Below the pieces are notes generated by a model. The model was not told the DNA's origin. It was given only the letters and a program-made list of their open reading frames with translations, and did not search any database. A stretch of DNA of 64,000 nt. It comes from Streptomyces sp. NBC_01451. GTDB taxonomy: Bacteria; Actinomycetota; Actinomycetes; Streptomycetales; Streptomycetaceae. Location of the stretch: positions 7,936,001 through 8,000,000 of the forward strand of contig NZ_CP109479.1 in NCBI RefSeq assembly GCF_036227485.1, written 5' to 3'. Shown in pieces: positions 7,970 to 18,454 of the stretch. Position 1 is the stretch's first letter. Each line of letters begins with the position of its first letter. The position numbers were made by a program, and so were the translations under genes.

Positions 7970-9271
7970 TCAGGCCAGCGCTTCCAGGCCGGCGAGCGCG
8001 GCGGCCTCGTCAAGGGTGGTGAGGGTCCGGTTCCGCATCAGGACCCTGCCGTCCACGACGGTGTCCCGGACGTCCGCCGAGTGCGCCGCGTACGCGAGCG
8101 TCGACCAGGGGTCGTGCCGGGGCCGCAGGTGCGGTGCGCCGAGGTCGAGCACGATCAGGTCGGCGCGCTTGCCCGCCTCCAGTGAGCCCAGCCGGTCGCC
8201 CAGGCCCAGCGCCCTCGCGCCCTCGATCGTCGCCATGCGTACGGCCTGTTCGGCGCCGACTGCCGTGGGGTCACCGCCCGCCTTGTGCACCAGGGCCGCC
8301 TGCCGGACCGCGCCCAGTACGTCCAGGGTGTTCGAGCTGACGGCTCCGTCGGTGCCCAGGCCGACCGTCACGCCCGCGCTGAGCAGCTGCGGCACGGGCG
8401 CGATACCGCAGCCGAGCTTCAGGTTCGAGACGGGACAGTGGGCGACGGCGGTGCCGGTGCGGGCCAGCGCCGCGATCTCCGGGCCGGTCAGGTCCACGGC
8501 GTGGGCCAGCAGCAGGTCGGGGCCGAGCAGCCCGAGCGAGTCGAGCAGTTCCACCGGGCGCTTGCCGTACCGCACCTCGACCGTGGCGACCTCGGTCGCG
8601 TTCTCGGCGGCGTGGATGTGCAGCAGGGCACCGAACTCCCGTGCCAGGGCGGCGATCTCGACGAGCTGCTCGGGGGAGAGGGTGTAGGTGGAGTGCGCGA
8701 AGAGGATCGGACGGTGGCCGGGCCGCGGGGTGCCACGGGCGGCAAGGTCCTGCCGGGCCCACGCCAGCCGCTCCTCGTAGGCGATGCCGTCGGGCGGTTC
8801 CGGTACGTCCATGAAGGTGGGGCCGGTGTGCAGCCGCCAGCCCGCCTCGCGCGCCGCCTGTTCGGCCGCCTCGTGGAACCAGTACATGTCGAGCGCGGAG
8901 GTCACCCCGGCCCGTACGCTCTCGGCGACCGCTACCCGGACCGCCGCCGCCACGTTCTCCGGCGAGAGCAGTTGGGCCTCCCACTTCAGCACGCGTTCCA
9001 GGAAGCCCTGGAGGGTCACGTCGTCGGCCCGGCCGCGAAGCAGCGTCATCGCGAGATGGGTGTGCGTGTTGACCAGGCCGGGGAGGACGAGGCAGTTCGC
9101 GGCGTCAAGGGACTCGTCGGGTGTGAACCGGGTTGTCAGTTCCTCGGTGGGGCCGACGGTGACGATCTCGCCGTCCAGGACGGCAACCGCCCCGCCCGGT
9201 ACGACGGTTCCGGCCTCGTCGACGGTGAGCACGTCACCGCCGTGCACCAGCAGGTCGATCCGCTCGCTCAT
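7970..9271 (-). CDS. mtaD: Amidohydrolase, 5-methylthioadenosine/S-adenosylhomocysteine deaminase type
   Basis: A 433-residue zinc hydrolase of the cytosine-deaminase/TRZ-ATZ superfamily. Metal ligands are visible: HTH at 70-72, HIHAAE at 218-223, and Asp308 in GLGTDGA. The segment CPVSNLKLGCGIAPVPQLL matches the substrate loop typical of MTA/SAH deaminases. It would turn methylthioadenosine into methylthioinosine plus ammonia. It follows the phosphorylase gene with a 4-bp ATGA overlap (9268-9271), so the two are translationally coupled, which supports sequential action. A guanine- or 8-oxoguanine-type deaminase is the main alternative. Confidence 0.8.
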   Translation of the reverse strand: MSERIDLLVHGGDVLTVDEAGTVVPGGAVAVLDGEIVTVGPTEELTTRFTPDESLDAANCLVLPGLVNTHTHLAMTLLRGRADDVTLQGFLERVLKWEAQLLSPENVAAAVRVAVAESVRAGVTSALDMYWFHEAAEQAAREAGWRLHTGPTFMDVPEPPDGIAYEERLAWARQDLAARGTPRPGHRPILFAHSTYTLSPEQLVEIAALAREFGALLHIHAAENATEVATVEVRYGKRPVELLDSLGLLGPDLLLAHAVDLTGPEIAALARTGTAVAHCPVSNLKLGCGIAPVPQLLSAGVTVGLGTDGAVSSNTLDVLGAVRQAALVHKAGGDPTAVGAEQAVRMATIEGARALGLGDRLGSLEAGKRADLIVLDLGAPHLRPRHDPWSTLAYAAHSADVRDTVVDGRVLMRNRTLTTLDEAAALAGLEALA

Positions 9272-10050
9272 GCGCCGTGCTCCCCGTCCCCGGCGCCGGC
9301 CACGGCGTCGTTCTCCGCCAGCAGGCGCAGCGCCTCCAGCGACACCACAGCGCCGCGTTCGACGCCCTCCGCCACGATCTCCCGGTGCGGGTTGTAGCCG
9401 CCGGTGGCGGTTTCGTCGACGAGTTCGTCGGCGTTCGCCCCGTCGATCACGACCACTCCGCCCGCGACCAGTCCACGCAGCGAGGCCGTCACCAGCAGCG
9501 CGCTCAGCTCCATCTCGATGGCGGCGAGTCCGGCGCCCTCGTAGGAGAAGAGGGGGAGGAGACCGGGCTGGAAGGCGGCCCGCGTCCACACGATGCCCCG
9601 GTGGTGCGGGGCGCCCGCCTCGCGTGCCGCCCGCTGGAGCGCGAGCACCGCCTCCGGGGAGGACACCGCCGGGTACTCCGGGGGGAGCAACTGCTGGGTG
9701 ACACCGTCGTCCCGTACGGCAGCCTCGGCGATGACGAGGTCGCCGTCGCCGATGCCCGGCCTCATCGCCCCCGCCGTACCGAACCGCAGGAAGGTCCGCA
9801 CACCGGCGTCCGCCAGCTCCTGGAACAGCAGGATCGCACCCGGGGCGCCCACCCCGTGCGAGGCGACCAGTACCGGCACGCCCTTCCAACTCCCGGTGAA
9901 CACACGGTATTCGCGGTGGTACGACACCTCCTGCGCGCCCTCCAGCCTGGCGCCGACGAGAGCGGCGCGCAGCGGGTCGCCGACCACCAGCGCGCGCGGC
10001 GGCAGCCCCGTACGGGGAATCCGGGTGACGGGCAACAGGTCCTGCGTCAT
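9268..10050 (-). CDS. Nucleoside phosphorylase (NP-I, uridine-phosphorylase-like)
   Basis: A 260-residue phosphorylase. Phosphate and nucleoside site elements are visible: VVGDPLR near residue 22, FGTAGAM near 92, the EMELSAL ribose-contact segment near 180, and DGANADE near 205. In this operon, next to an MTA-type deaminase and a nucleoside importer, the likely substrate is methylthioinosine or a related purine nucleoside, giving methylthioribose-1-phosphate plus hypoxanthine. Uridine or adenosine remain possible. ATGA overlaps at both ends (9268-9271 and 10047-10050) tie it to its neighbours. Confidence 0.78.
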   Translation of the reverse strand: MTQDLLPVTRIPRTGLPPRALVVGDPLRAALVGARLEGAQEVSYHREYRVFTGSWKGVPVLVASHGVGAPGAILLFQELADAGVRTFLRFGTAGAMRPGIGDGDLVIAEAAVRDDGVTQQLLPPEYPAVSSPEAVLALQRAAREAGAPHHRGIVWTRAAFQPGLLPLFSYEGAGLAAIEMELSALLVTASLRGLVAGGVVVIDGANADELVDETATGGYNPHREIVAEGVERGAVVSLEALRLLAENDAVAGAGDGEHGA

Positions 10051-10961
10051 GAGACGGCTCCGGTGGAAGGGGACATGGAGGAAGGCGCGGAGGGAGGTGT
10101 GGAGGGGGATCCGGGCGGTGGCCGGCGACGGCGGCGGGCCGTCGTCAGGAAGAGGGCGCCGAGGGTGACGACGTACGGCGCGGCGTCGGTCGCCTGCTGC
10201 GGCAGGCCGAGGCCCTGGAGACGGAAGCCGGCCGCCTCCGCGAGGCCGAACAGCAGCGCCGCCAGCAGCACACCGAGTGGCAGCGCACGGCCGAGCATGA
10301 CCGCGACCACGGCGATCCAGCCGCGCCCTGCCGTCATGTTCTCGGAGAACAACGTGACGTTGCCGAGCGCGAGTTGGGCCCCGGCGAGCCCGCACAGCAC
10401 ACCCGAGACGAGCACGGCCCCGTACTGGTACCTGACCGGGCTCACGCCGAGCGTCGCCGCCGCGTCCGGTGCCTCGCCGACCCCGCGCAGCCTGAGCCCC
10501 CACACATGCCGGGACAGCATCAGCGCGGCCACACCGACCGCCGCCCACGCCAGATACGCGAGCGGTGAGAAGCCACCGACCAACGGCAGCCCGGCCAGTG
10601 ACGGATCGTCGAAAGTGCCCTGCACGCCGAAGACGGTACGGAGGAGGAAGCTGGTCAGGCCAACTGCCAGGAGATTCAGGGCGATTCCCAGAACTACCGC
10701 GTCCCCGCGCAGGGTTACCGCTCCCACGGCCAGGATGAGGGAGTACGCGGCGGAGGCGAGCGCCGCCGCCAGCACGCCGAGCCAGGGACTGCCGGTGAAC
10801 CAGCTCGTGGCCACGGCGGTGAAGCAGCCCATCAGCATCATGCCTTCGAGGCCGATGTTGAAGACGCCCGCCCGCTCGCAGATCGCCCCGCCGAGCGCGG
10901 CCAGCAGGATGGGCGTCAGCGCGCGCAACGCCGACATGAGGAGATCGGAGTCGAAGAACAT
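10047..10961 (-). CDS. BMP-type nucleoside ABC transporter, permease 2
   Basis: A 304-residue integral membrane protein of the branched-chain/ribose permease superfamily, YufQ-like. It has about eight hydrophobic helices and the conserved cytoplasmic segment AGVFNIGLEGMMLMG near residue 30. The ATG at 10961 has GGGGAG 9 nt upstream and shares its A with the stop of the preceding permease gene (TGATG). The last 35 residues are a Pro/Ser-rich tail beyond the usual family end. It should pair with the 10961-12109 product to form the importer channel. Confidence 0.88.
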   Translation of the reverse strand: MFFDSDLLMSALRALTPILLAALGGAICERAGVFNIGLEGMMLMGCFTAVATSWFTGSPWLGVLAAALASAAYSLILAVGAVTLRGDAVVLGIALNLLAVGLTSFLLRTVFGVQGTFDDPSLAGLPLVGGFSPLAYLAWAAVGVAALMLSRHVWGLRLRGVGEAPDAAATLGVSPVRYQYGAVLVSGVLCGLAGAQLALGNVTLFSENMTAGRGWIAVVAVMLGRALPLGVLLAALLFGLAEAAGFRLQGLGLPQQATDAAPYVVTLGALFLTTARRRRRPPPGSPSTPPSAPSSMSPSTGAVS

Positions 10962-12109
10962 CAGACCAACTCCCCTTGTGTGTCCTGTGAGCCTTGCGCG
11001 TCCGGTGAGCCCTGCGGGCTCTGCGAGCCTTGTGGGACGGGATCGTCGACGGGTTTGTCGCTGCGCTTGCGGCGGAGGCGCGGGAAGCGCAGGCGGGCCG
11101 CGAGGAACACGATCACGATCGCCTGGAGCACCTGCGTCAGCTCGCGCGGTACCTCGGTCGTCCGCTCCATCGACAGGCCGCCCACTTGCAGCACGGCGAA
11201 GAAGAAGGACGCGAGGACCGTCCCGACGGGCGCGGCGCCGGCCAGCAGGGCCGCCGTCAGACCCGTCCAGGTGTAGCCGGACGCGGTGAGCGAGCCGTCG
11301 AGGAAGCGGTACGGGAAGCTCAACACGCCTATGGCGCCCACGAGTCCGGCCAGCGCGCCCGACACCGCCATCAGCCGGAGCGTGAGGCCCTTGCGCTCGA
11401 CTCCCGCATAGGCGGCGAACCGGGAGTTGAGGCCGGTCATCCGCATCTCGTAGCCGACCGCGGTGTGCCGGTCGGTGAACCAGTACGCGGCGGCGGCCAC
11501 GACGACCAGCAGCAGTCCGGCCGTCACGGTCGACGAACCGAACGCGGGCAGCGCGACCCCGTCCGGCAGTTGCCGGGTCTGGGGGAGGCTGGAACCCGGT
11601 TCCTTGAGCGGATAGCGGGCCAGGTAGGAGGCGAAGGACGCCGCCGGGTAACTGAGCAGCAGACTGCTGACCAGCAGCGGTACGCCGAACCGGTTCTCGC
11701 ACAGGGCGGCCAGGGCCGCGTACCCGGCACCGGTCGCCATGCCCGCGAGCAGCGCGAGGACGACGGTGAGCGGCGCGGGCAGCGGCGAGTACAGCCCCGT
11801 CACGGCCGCCGCCATCCCGCCGAGGACCATCTGCCCGTCCCCGCCCAGGTTGATGAGCCCGGCGCGCAGCGGCACGGCCAGTGCGAGGGCCAGGCCCAGC
11901 ACGCTGGTCAGGGTGGTCAGCGTCGACCCGATGCCGTCGGCGCCGAGCGAACCGCTGAGCACCGCGCCGTACGCGGCGACCGGATCGGCGCCGGTCCCGA
12001 CGAGGAACAGGGCGCCGATGACGACCCCGGCGAGCACCGAGAAGGCGACGGGGGAGCGGAGGGCTTTCGTCAGGTGGGCAACTGGGGATGTGCGGGTTGT
12101 TTGTTCCAT
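10961..12109 (-). CDS. BMP-type nucleoside ABC transporter, permease 1
   Basis: A 382-residue multi-pass permease, YufP-like. INLGGDGQMVLGGMAAA near residue 85 is the family signature for contact with the ATPase. The C-terminal 30 residues are a hydrophilic tail with imperfect repeats of QGSQ/QGSP type (for example SQSPQGSPDAQGSQDTQG). It starts directly after the ATPase stop, separated by one nucleotide. The function, inner-membrane uptake of purine nucleosides or nucleoside-like compounds, is assigned from the operon. Confidence 0.88.
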   Translation of the reverse strand: MEQTTRTSPVAHLTKALRSPVAFSVLAGVVIGALFLVGTGADPVAAYGAVLSGSLGADGIGSTLTTLTSVLGLALALAVPLRAGLINLGGDGQMVLGGMAAAVTGLYSPLPAPLTVVLALLAGMATGAGYAALAALCENRFGVPLLVSSLLLSYPAASFASYLARYPLKEPGSSLPQTRQLPDGVALPAFGSSTVTAGLLLVVVAAAAYWFTDRHTAVGYEMRMTGLNSRFAAYAGVERKGLTLRLMAVSGALAGLVGAIGVLSFPYRFLDGSLTASGYTWTGLTAALLAGAAPVGTVLASFFFAVLQVGGLSMERTTEVPRELTQVLQAIVIVFLAARLRFPRLRRKRSDKPVDDPVPQGSQSPQGSPDAQGSQDTQGELV

Positions 12110-12110
12110 G

Positions 12111-13656
<1,546 letters not shown>

Positions 13657-13679
<23 letters not shown>

Positions 13680-14709
13680 CGACCGTCAGCTCTCCGGACA
13701 CGATCTGGTCGCGGAGCGCCTCGATCTTCTTCAGGACGTCGGGGTGCTTCGCGATCACGCACTGGGACGAGTCGACGCCCTTCTCCAGACCCGTGAGGCT
13801 GATGCCGCCCTCCTTCAGGCCGTACGAGGTGGTCGTGCCCGTCTGACCGGCGAGGACCTGCTCGACGCCCTTCTCCACGGCGATGTCCGTGCGCTTGATC
13901 ACATTGTCGACGACCGTGCCGGGCGCCGAGGGGCACTGGTTGACGTCGACGCCGTACGCGAACGCGCCCTTCGCCTTCGCCGCCTCGAACACGCCGTAGT
14001 TGCCGGCCGCGGCAGCCGCCATCAGCTGGTCGTACCCCTTGGAGAGCAGGTCGTTCGCCTGCTCCTTGGCGCGCGCCGAGTCGTCGAACGGGGACTGGCC
14101 GCCGACGAAGCGGGTGCCGGTCTCCGTCTTCGCGGCGACATGCTGGGCGCCTGCCGCGAACGGGTCGCTGAAGCGGCGGAACACGGGCGTGTCCAGCACG
14201 TCCACCGCGCCGACCTTGCCGCTCCTGCTCAGCAGCCCGGCCTCCGCACCGGCGAGGAAGACGCCCTCGTGCTCGCGGAAGACCTCGCAGCTCACGTTGT
14301 CGATCGCCCTCGTCGTGCACGCGTCGATCATCAGGAACTGCTGCTTGGGGTGCGCCGCGGCCTGCTTCGCGACCAGGTCCGCGAACTCGAAGCCGACCAG
14401 CACGACGACGTCGGGCTTCGCGTCGACGGCGGCCTGCACGTTCTGCTGCTGGGAGGCGGCGTCGGTGGACTCGAACACCTTCGAGGACCCGTTGTGCGCC
14501 TTCGCGGCGGCCTTGACGCCGGTCACGGCCAGCTTGAGGAACTCGTTCTGCCCGACGGCGTCCGGCGTGACCAGCGTGAACGACGCGCTGCCCGCACTGC
14601 TGTCGGAGGACGCGTCGTCCTTCGCGGCGGCGTTGCAGGCGCTGGCACCGGCGACGAGCAGCGCGGTCACGGCGGCGAGCGGAAGCGTACGACGGGATCT
14701 GCGAGGCAT
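13657..14709 (-). CDS. BMP/PnrA-family substrate-binding lipoprotein
   Basis: A 350-residue lipoprotein. The signal sequence ends in the lipobox GASAC near residue 25, followed by a short Ala/Asp/Ser linker. The BMP (Med/PnrA) domain includes FTLVTPDAVGQNEFLKLAV, VVVLVGFEFADLV and GYDQLMAAAAAGN. PnrA-type proteins bind purine nucleosides. I start it at ATG 14709 with GGAAGG 7 nt before; a longer frame opening at 14943 would run through the leader-peptide region and is rejected. It is the first structural gene of a six-gene leftward operon. Confidence 0.9.
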
Positions 14710-14827
14710 CGGGGGACCTTCCGGAGGTACGTACGGCACAGCCCGCGCTCTGCGCTGAGCACGGGGTGGGACGGGGGAGGGGCGGGGAGCGAAAGAGGAA
14801 CGGGACGGGGACGCCGAGGGGGACGGG

Positions 14828-14893
14828 TCAGCGTCGACAGCCGTCGCTCGCGCACCGGCCGTGGTCGAGGAACCGCCGTATGGTGAGCAGCAC
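14828..14893 (-). CDS. Leader peptide 1, 21 residues, upstream of the BMP transporter operon
   Basis: GTG at 14893 has AAGGAGG 4 nt upstream, an excellent ribosome site. The 21-residue ORF ends in IRRFLDHGRCASDGCRR, with Cys14 and Cys19 and a basic tail. It matches the pattern of short actinobacterial leader peptides found before sulfur-metabolism genes. The stop lies 118 nt before the lipoprotein start. The RNA in between is cytosine-rich and guanine-poor, as expected for a Rho loading site. Ribosome stalling at the Cys codons could control downstream transcription; this is inference. Confidence 0.7.
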   Translation of the reverse strand: MLLTIRRFLDHGRCASDGCRR

Positions 14894-15037
14894 GGGTCCT
14901 CCTTCTCATCGGCCTTCGGGATACGGGTGCTGGACTCTAACACCGGAAATCGGCCACCGGCCCAGCTGTCTCGAACTGTGGTTCGCCGAGGTCATGTACG
15001 GTGTCGCGCACCGTCGGAACCTCAGGAGCGCCCCGTT

Positions 15038-16078
15038 ATGCCCCAGGAACTGCGCGCCGTCGGCTGGACCGGAAACAGCCTCGCGCTCATCGACCAGACC
15101 CTGCTGCCGCACCGCGACGAGACCAGGGATGTCCGCGATGTGGACACCCTGGTGGACGCCATCCAGCGTCTCGTCGTACGCGGCGCGCCCGCGATCGGCG
15201 CTGCTGGCGCCTACGGGGTCGCCCTGGCGCTGCTCCAGGGCGAGCGCGAGGGCTGGACCGAGGACCAGGTGCGGGCGGCCGTGGCACGGATCCGTGAGGC
15301 GCGGCCGACCGCGGTCAACCTCATGGTGTGTGTGGACCGGGTCATGACCCGCTTCGCCGAGGGCCTGGACGCGGTCCTGGAAGAGGCCGCCGCCGTTCAG
15401 CGCGAGGACGTCGAGGGCAACCGCGCGATGGGCGCGCACGGTGCCGACTGGCTGCTCAAGCGCGTCGCCGGGACCGTCGGCGACCGCCCGCTGCGCGTCC
15501 TGACCCACTGCAACACCGGCGCGCTCGCAACGGCCGGATGGGGTACGGCACTCGGCGTCATCCGCGAACTGCACGCGCGCGGCCGGCTGGAGGTCGTGTA
15601 CGCCGACGAGACGCGCCCGCTGCTCCAGGGCTCGCGCCTGACCGCCTGGGAGTTGGTCCAGGAGGGCATCCCGCACTACGTCCAGGCGGACGGGGCCGCG
15701 GCCGGCACGATCCTGCGCGGCGAGGTCGACGTGGCGATCGTCGGCGCGGACCGGATCGCGGCCAACGGCGACACCGCCAACAAGGTCGGCACGGTCGGGG
15801 TCGCGCTGGCCTGCGCGGACGCCGGAATCCCCTTCCTGGTGGCGGCGCCCACGACCACGGTCGACCTGGCGACGGCCACCGGTGACGACATCCACATCGA
15901 ACTCCGTGGCGAGAACGAGGTGTTGGAGTGGTCGGGCGTACGGACGGCGCCCGCCGAGTCACGCGGCCACAACCCGGCGTTCGACGTGACACCGGGGCGG
16001 CTGGTGACGGGGCTGGTCACCGAGCGGGGGGTGCTGGAGGTGTCCGCCGGCGAACTGCCGGGCGAGCGCCTGCGGTAG
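15038..16078 (+). CDS. mtnA: S-methyl-5-thioribose-1-phosphate isomerase
   Basis: MtnA converts methylthioribose-1-phosphate to methylthioribulose-1-phosphate. It is 346 residues, the normal length, of the eIF2B-like fold. RGAPAIGAAGAYG lies near residue 50, catalytic Cys158 is in THCNTGALATAG, and catalytic Asp238 is in VGADRIAANGDTANK. The ATG at 15038 has CAGGAG upstream. It is transcribed rightward, away from the BMP operon and toward mtnB. Unlike its neighbours, no short cysteine leader peptide was found ahead of it. Confidence 0.96.
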   Translation: MPQELRAVGWTGNSLALIDQTLLPHRDETRDVRDVDTLVDAIQRLVVRGAPAIGAAGAYGVALALLQGEREGWTEDQVRAAVARIREARPTAVNLMVCVDRVMTRFAEGLDAVLEEAAAVQREDVEGNRAMGAHGADWLLKRVAGTVGDRPLRVLTHCNTGALATAGWGTALGVIRELHARGRLEVVYADETRPLLQGSRLTAWELVQEGIPHYVQADGAAAGTILRGEVDVAIVGADRIAANGDTANKVGTVGVALACADAGIPFLVAAPTTTVDLATATGDDIHIELRGENEVLEWSGVRTAPAESRGHNPAFDVTPGRLVTGLVTERGVLEVSAGELPGERLR

Positions 16079-16101
16079 AGGGCGGCGGCTTCTTCACGTA
16101 G

Positions 16102-16133
16102 AGGAGGGGTCCCCGGAGACGGGGACCCCTCCT
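16102..16133. terminator. Bidirectional terminator between mtnA and mtnB
   Basis: A perfect 13-bp stem (16102-16114 with 16121-16133), loop GGAGAC, followed on the plus strand by a T-rich run. It lies between the convergent mtnA and mtnB genes. Confidence 0.85.
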
Positions 16134-16156
16134 GTTGTTCTCCGTCCCGTCGGACG

Positions 16157-16765
16157 TCAGCGCGGCGAGAGCTCCAACTCCAGCAGCCACTCCACGACTT
16201 CGGTGTGGTGCCGGGCCTGCCGGGGGTCGTCGCCCCACACGTACAGCCCGTGTCCCGCGACCACGACGGCCGGCATCCGGGGGTCGCGTGCCGCCTCCAG
16301 ACGGTCGCCGAGCACCTTCATGTCCTGGCTGTTGGTGATGACCGGCAGGGTCACCTCGACGTCGTGGGCGGGCTGGCCGACGCCCTTGAGCATCTCGACG
16401 TCCTTGAACACGATCCCGCCCGGCTCGCGCCGGCCCATCGCCACCGACGCCACGGTGTGCACGTGCACCACAGCGCCGGCGCCGGTCAGCGCGGCGACCC
16501 GGGCGTGCAGCTCGGCCTCGGCGGACGGCTTGCCACCGTTCACCGCCGCGCCCTGCGCGTCCACCAGCACCACGTCGCCGGGCGTCAGTTCACCCTTGTC
16601 GTGGCCGCTCGCGGTGACCGCGAGAAGCAGCGGATCCCGGGACAGCACCACGGACAGGTTCCCGGAGGTGCCCCGCATCCAGCCGAAGGAGGCGAAACGG
16701 GCGGACTCGGCGGCGAGTACCGCCCCCGCCTCCTCAAGGTCGGACGTGCTGATGCCGGCGGTCAC
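16157..16765 (-). CDS. mtnB: Methylthioribulose-1-phosphate dehydratase
   Basis: MtnB dehydrates methylthioribulose-1-phosphate. It is a 202-residue class II aldolase/adducin-type zinc enzyme. Motifs are SGHDKGELTPGD near residue 52, the catalytic acid in KPSAEAELH near residue 80, zinc histidines in VVHVHTVAS near residue 99, and the third histidine near the C-terminus in VAGHGLYVWG. The start is GTG at 16765, overlapping the mtnC stop as GTGA. It is the last gene of the mtnD-mtnC-mtnB operon. Confidence 0.95.
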   Translation of the reverse strand: MTAGISTSDLEEAGAVLAAESARFASFGWMRGTSGNLSVVLSRDPLLLAVTASGHDKGELTPGDVVLVDAQGAAVNGGKPSAEAELHARVAALTGAGAVVHVHTVASVAMGRREPGGIVFKDVEMLKGVGQPAHDVEVTLPVITNSQDMKVLGDRLEAARDPRMPAVVVAGHGLYVWGDDPRQARHHTEVVEWLLELELSPR

Positions 16766-17550
16766 GTGGTGCTCCTAGAACTGATGGAACCTGTTGAACC
16801 TGTTGAACCGGTGGAACTGCCTGAACCGGTGGAGTTGGAGCTGGTGATGGTGATCTCGTCGAACGTCCCCGCCTGCGCGTGGTCCCCGACGCCCTGCTCG
16901 TAGTAGGGCTCCCCGGGCCGCCGGATCCCGACGGTCCGCCACCCGGCGGCGCGCGCCGCGTCCAGCTCGCCCGGCCGGTCGGAGAGGAAGAGGAGACGGC
17001 CCGGATCCGTGGTGCCGGTCGCCTCCGCGATCCGGCGGTACGACTCCGGCTCCTGCTTGGGCCCCGCGTTCTCGGTGTCGTACAGGCCCGACACGAGCGG
17101 CAGCAGGTCGCCCTCCGGGGTGGACGCGAACCACGCGCGCTGCGCGGCGACCGACCCGGAGGAGTAGACGTAGAGCCGAAGCCCCGCCGCGTGCCAGGCG
17201 CGCAACGCCGGCAGGACGTCGTTGTAGAAGTGCGAGACGAGGTCGCCGCGTGCGAAGCCCTCGGACCAGATGATGCCCTGGAGGGTCTTGAGGGGCGTCG
17301 CCTTGCGGTCCTCGTCTAGCCAGGTGTTGAGGGTCTTCTCGACGAGGACGGCGTCGGCGCCGGGCTCGGCGATCAGCTCGCGCACCTGTGCGACCGCCCG
17401 CGCCACCTCCGGATCACCGCTCCGCTCCGAGAGCAGTGCTCCGAAACGAGAGCGGGAGTACGGATACAGCACGTCGACGACGAACCCCGTGGCGCTCGTG
17501 GTGCCCTCGATGTCGAGCACCACGGCGTCGGCGGCGAAGTGCAACGTCAC
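16762..17550 (-). CDS. mtnC: Enolase-phosphatase E1 (acireductone synthase)
   Basis: MtnC enolises and dephosphorylates diketomethylthiopentyl-1-phosphate to acireductone. It is 262 residues and HAD-superfamily. The nucleophile motif is DIEGTT at residues 12-17, motif II is [10 protein letters not shown] near 130, and motif III/IV is [12 protein letters not shown] near 195. After EITITSS the protein carries about 25 extra residues made only of Ser, Gly, Thr, Asn, Ile and Arg, encoded by a 9-bp degenerate repeat; this tail is unlike the compact family end. The GTG start at 17550 overlaps the mtnD stop as GTGA. Confidence 0.94.
   Translation of the reverse strand: MTLHFAADAVVLDIEGTTSATGFVVDVLYPYSRSRFGALLSERSGDPEVARAVAQVRELIAEPGADAVLVEKTLNTWLDEDRKATPLKTLQGIIWSEGFARGDLVSHFYNDVLPALRAWHAAGLRLYVYSSGSVAAQRAWFASTPEGDLLPLVSGLYDTENAGPKQEPESYRRIAEATGTTDPGRLLFLSDRPGELDAARAAGWRTVGIRRPGEPYYEQGVGDHAQAGTFDEITITSSNSTGSGSSTGSTGSTGSISSRSTT
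16773..16857 (-). repeat. Degenerate 9-bp repeat encoding the MtnC C-terminal tail
   Basis: Read on the minus strand, units close to GGTTCAACA recur and give the [12 protein letters not shown] tail. The clearest copies lie at 16789-16809. Slippage in this tract would change tail length by three residues per unit without shifting the frame. Confidence 0.65.
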
Positions 17551-18146
17551 GCGGCGGCCCGGTCCTGCTGGAACCCGGCGTCGATCGTGTCGTAGTCCGG
17601 GAAACGGGAGGCGATGGTCGAGCCGGTGAAGTTGCCGATCCAGCCGTCCTCCTCGTGGAAGAAGCGGATCGCGGTGAAGGCGGGGCTGGTGCCCATGTCG
17701 AACCAGTGCGTGGTGCCGCGCGGCACGCCCAGCAGGTCGCCCTTCTCGCAGTACACGGCGTGCACCTCGCCGCCCACGTGCAGATAGAAGATGCCGGAGC
17801 CGGAGACGAAGAAGCGGACCTCGTCATCGTCGTCGTGCGTGTGCTCCTGGAGGAACTTCGCGCGGGCCGCCTTCGCCTTCGCGGGGTACTCCGGGTCGTC
17901 GCTGGGGTGCAGACCGAGGACGTCGACCGTGGTGAAGCCCTCCTCGGCGTTCAGCCGGTCGATCTCCGGGCCGTACGCGGCGAACACGGTGTCGCTGTCG
18001 GCGTCCGCGGGCACGTCCTCGCGGATCGGCCACTGCTCGTAGCGCACCCCGATCGGGGCCAGCGCGGCGGCGATCTCGGCCGGGTCGGAGGTACGGCGCA
18101 CGACGGTCTCCGGGCCGGACTCGGGCCAGGTCGTCAGCAGGGTCAT
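17547..18146 (-). CDS. mtnD: Acireductone dioxygenase
   Basis: MtnD oxidises acireductone to 4-methylthio-2-oxobutanoate and formate (iron form), or to the off-pathway products (nickel form). It is a 199-residue cupin. Metal ligands are visible in the [15 protein letters not shown] motif near residue 107 and in GTTHWFDMG near residue 150. The ATG at 18146 has GGAG 8 nt upstream. First structural gene of the mtnD-mtnC-mtnB operon, behind leader peptide 2. Confidence 0.95.
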   Translation of the reverse strand: MTLLTTWPESGPETVVRRTSDPAEIAAALAPIGVRYEQWPIREDVPADADSDTVFAAYGPEIDRLNAEEGFTTVDVLGLHPSDDPEYPAKAKAARAKFLQEHTHDDDDEVRFFVSGSGIFYLHVGGEVHAVYCEKGDLLGVPRGTTHWFDMGTSPAFTAIRFFHEEDGWIGNFTGSTIASRFPDYDTIDAGFQQDRAAA

Positions 18147-18273
18147 GGGAGCAACTCCAGATGGCTGGAAGGGATGCGGCAACGAAAACGAAGGCAAGTA
18201 GGAACGAAGGCAGACGGAGTGGGGGCGGAACAGGAGTGGGGGAGGGGGGAGCAGGAGGGGCCGGGGCCGGTCG

Positions 18274-18345
18274 TCAGTCGCGACAGCCGCGACACAGCGC
18301 GTCGGTACAGCGTCGTACCGCTGTCGCGCAGGGTGTCGTCGTCAT
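18274..18345 (-). CDS. Leader peptide 2, 23 residues with four cysteines, upstream of mtnDCB
   Basis: ATG at 18345, with GAGG about 8 nt upstream. The peptide ends in [14 protein letters not shown] and has Cys at 6, 13, 18 and 21, four in 23 residues. It shares the RR...D...C-R pattern of the other two leaders here. The 127 nt between its stop and the mtnD ATG are almost pure pyrimidine on the RNA strand, with long CCCCC and CCUCC runs. Its cysteine density makes cysteinyl-tRNA sensing the natural hypothesis. Confidence 0.72.
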   Translation of the reverse strand: MTTTPCATAVRRCTDALCRGCRD

Positions 18346-18454
18346 CGGAAGCCTCACTGTCCCGGGTCGGGTGCCGGTTCCGTGATGGTAACTCCCGTCG
18401 GAGGGTCGGCAGAGTGTGACGAATCCGGCGTTCCATATGCTGAGATCTGATGTC

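Noticed and set aside
14711..14827. An intrinsic terminator in the leader between leader peptide 1 and the BMP lipoprotein
   Set aside because: Only weak pairings and no stem plus U-run; the C-rich composition fits Rho action better.
14894..15037. A fourth cysteine leader peptide ahead of mtnA
   Set aside because: The only candidate frame, ATG at 14994, runs on through the mtnA start without a nearby stop and lacks the RR...D...CR pattern.
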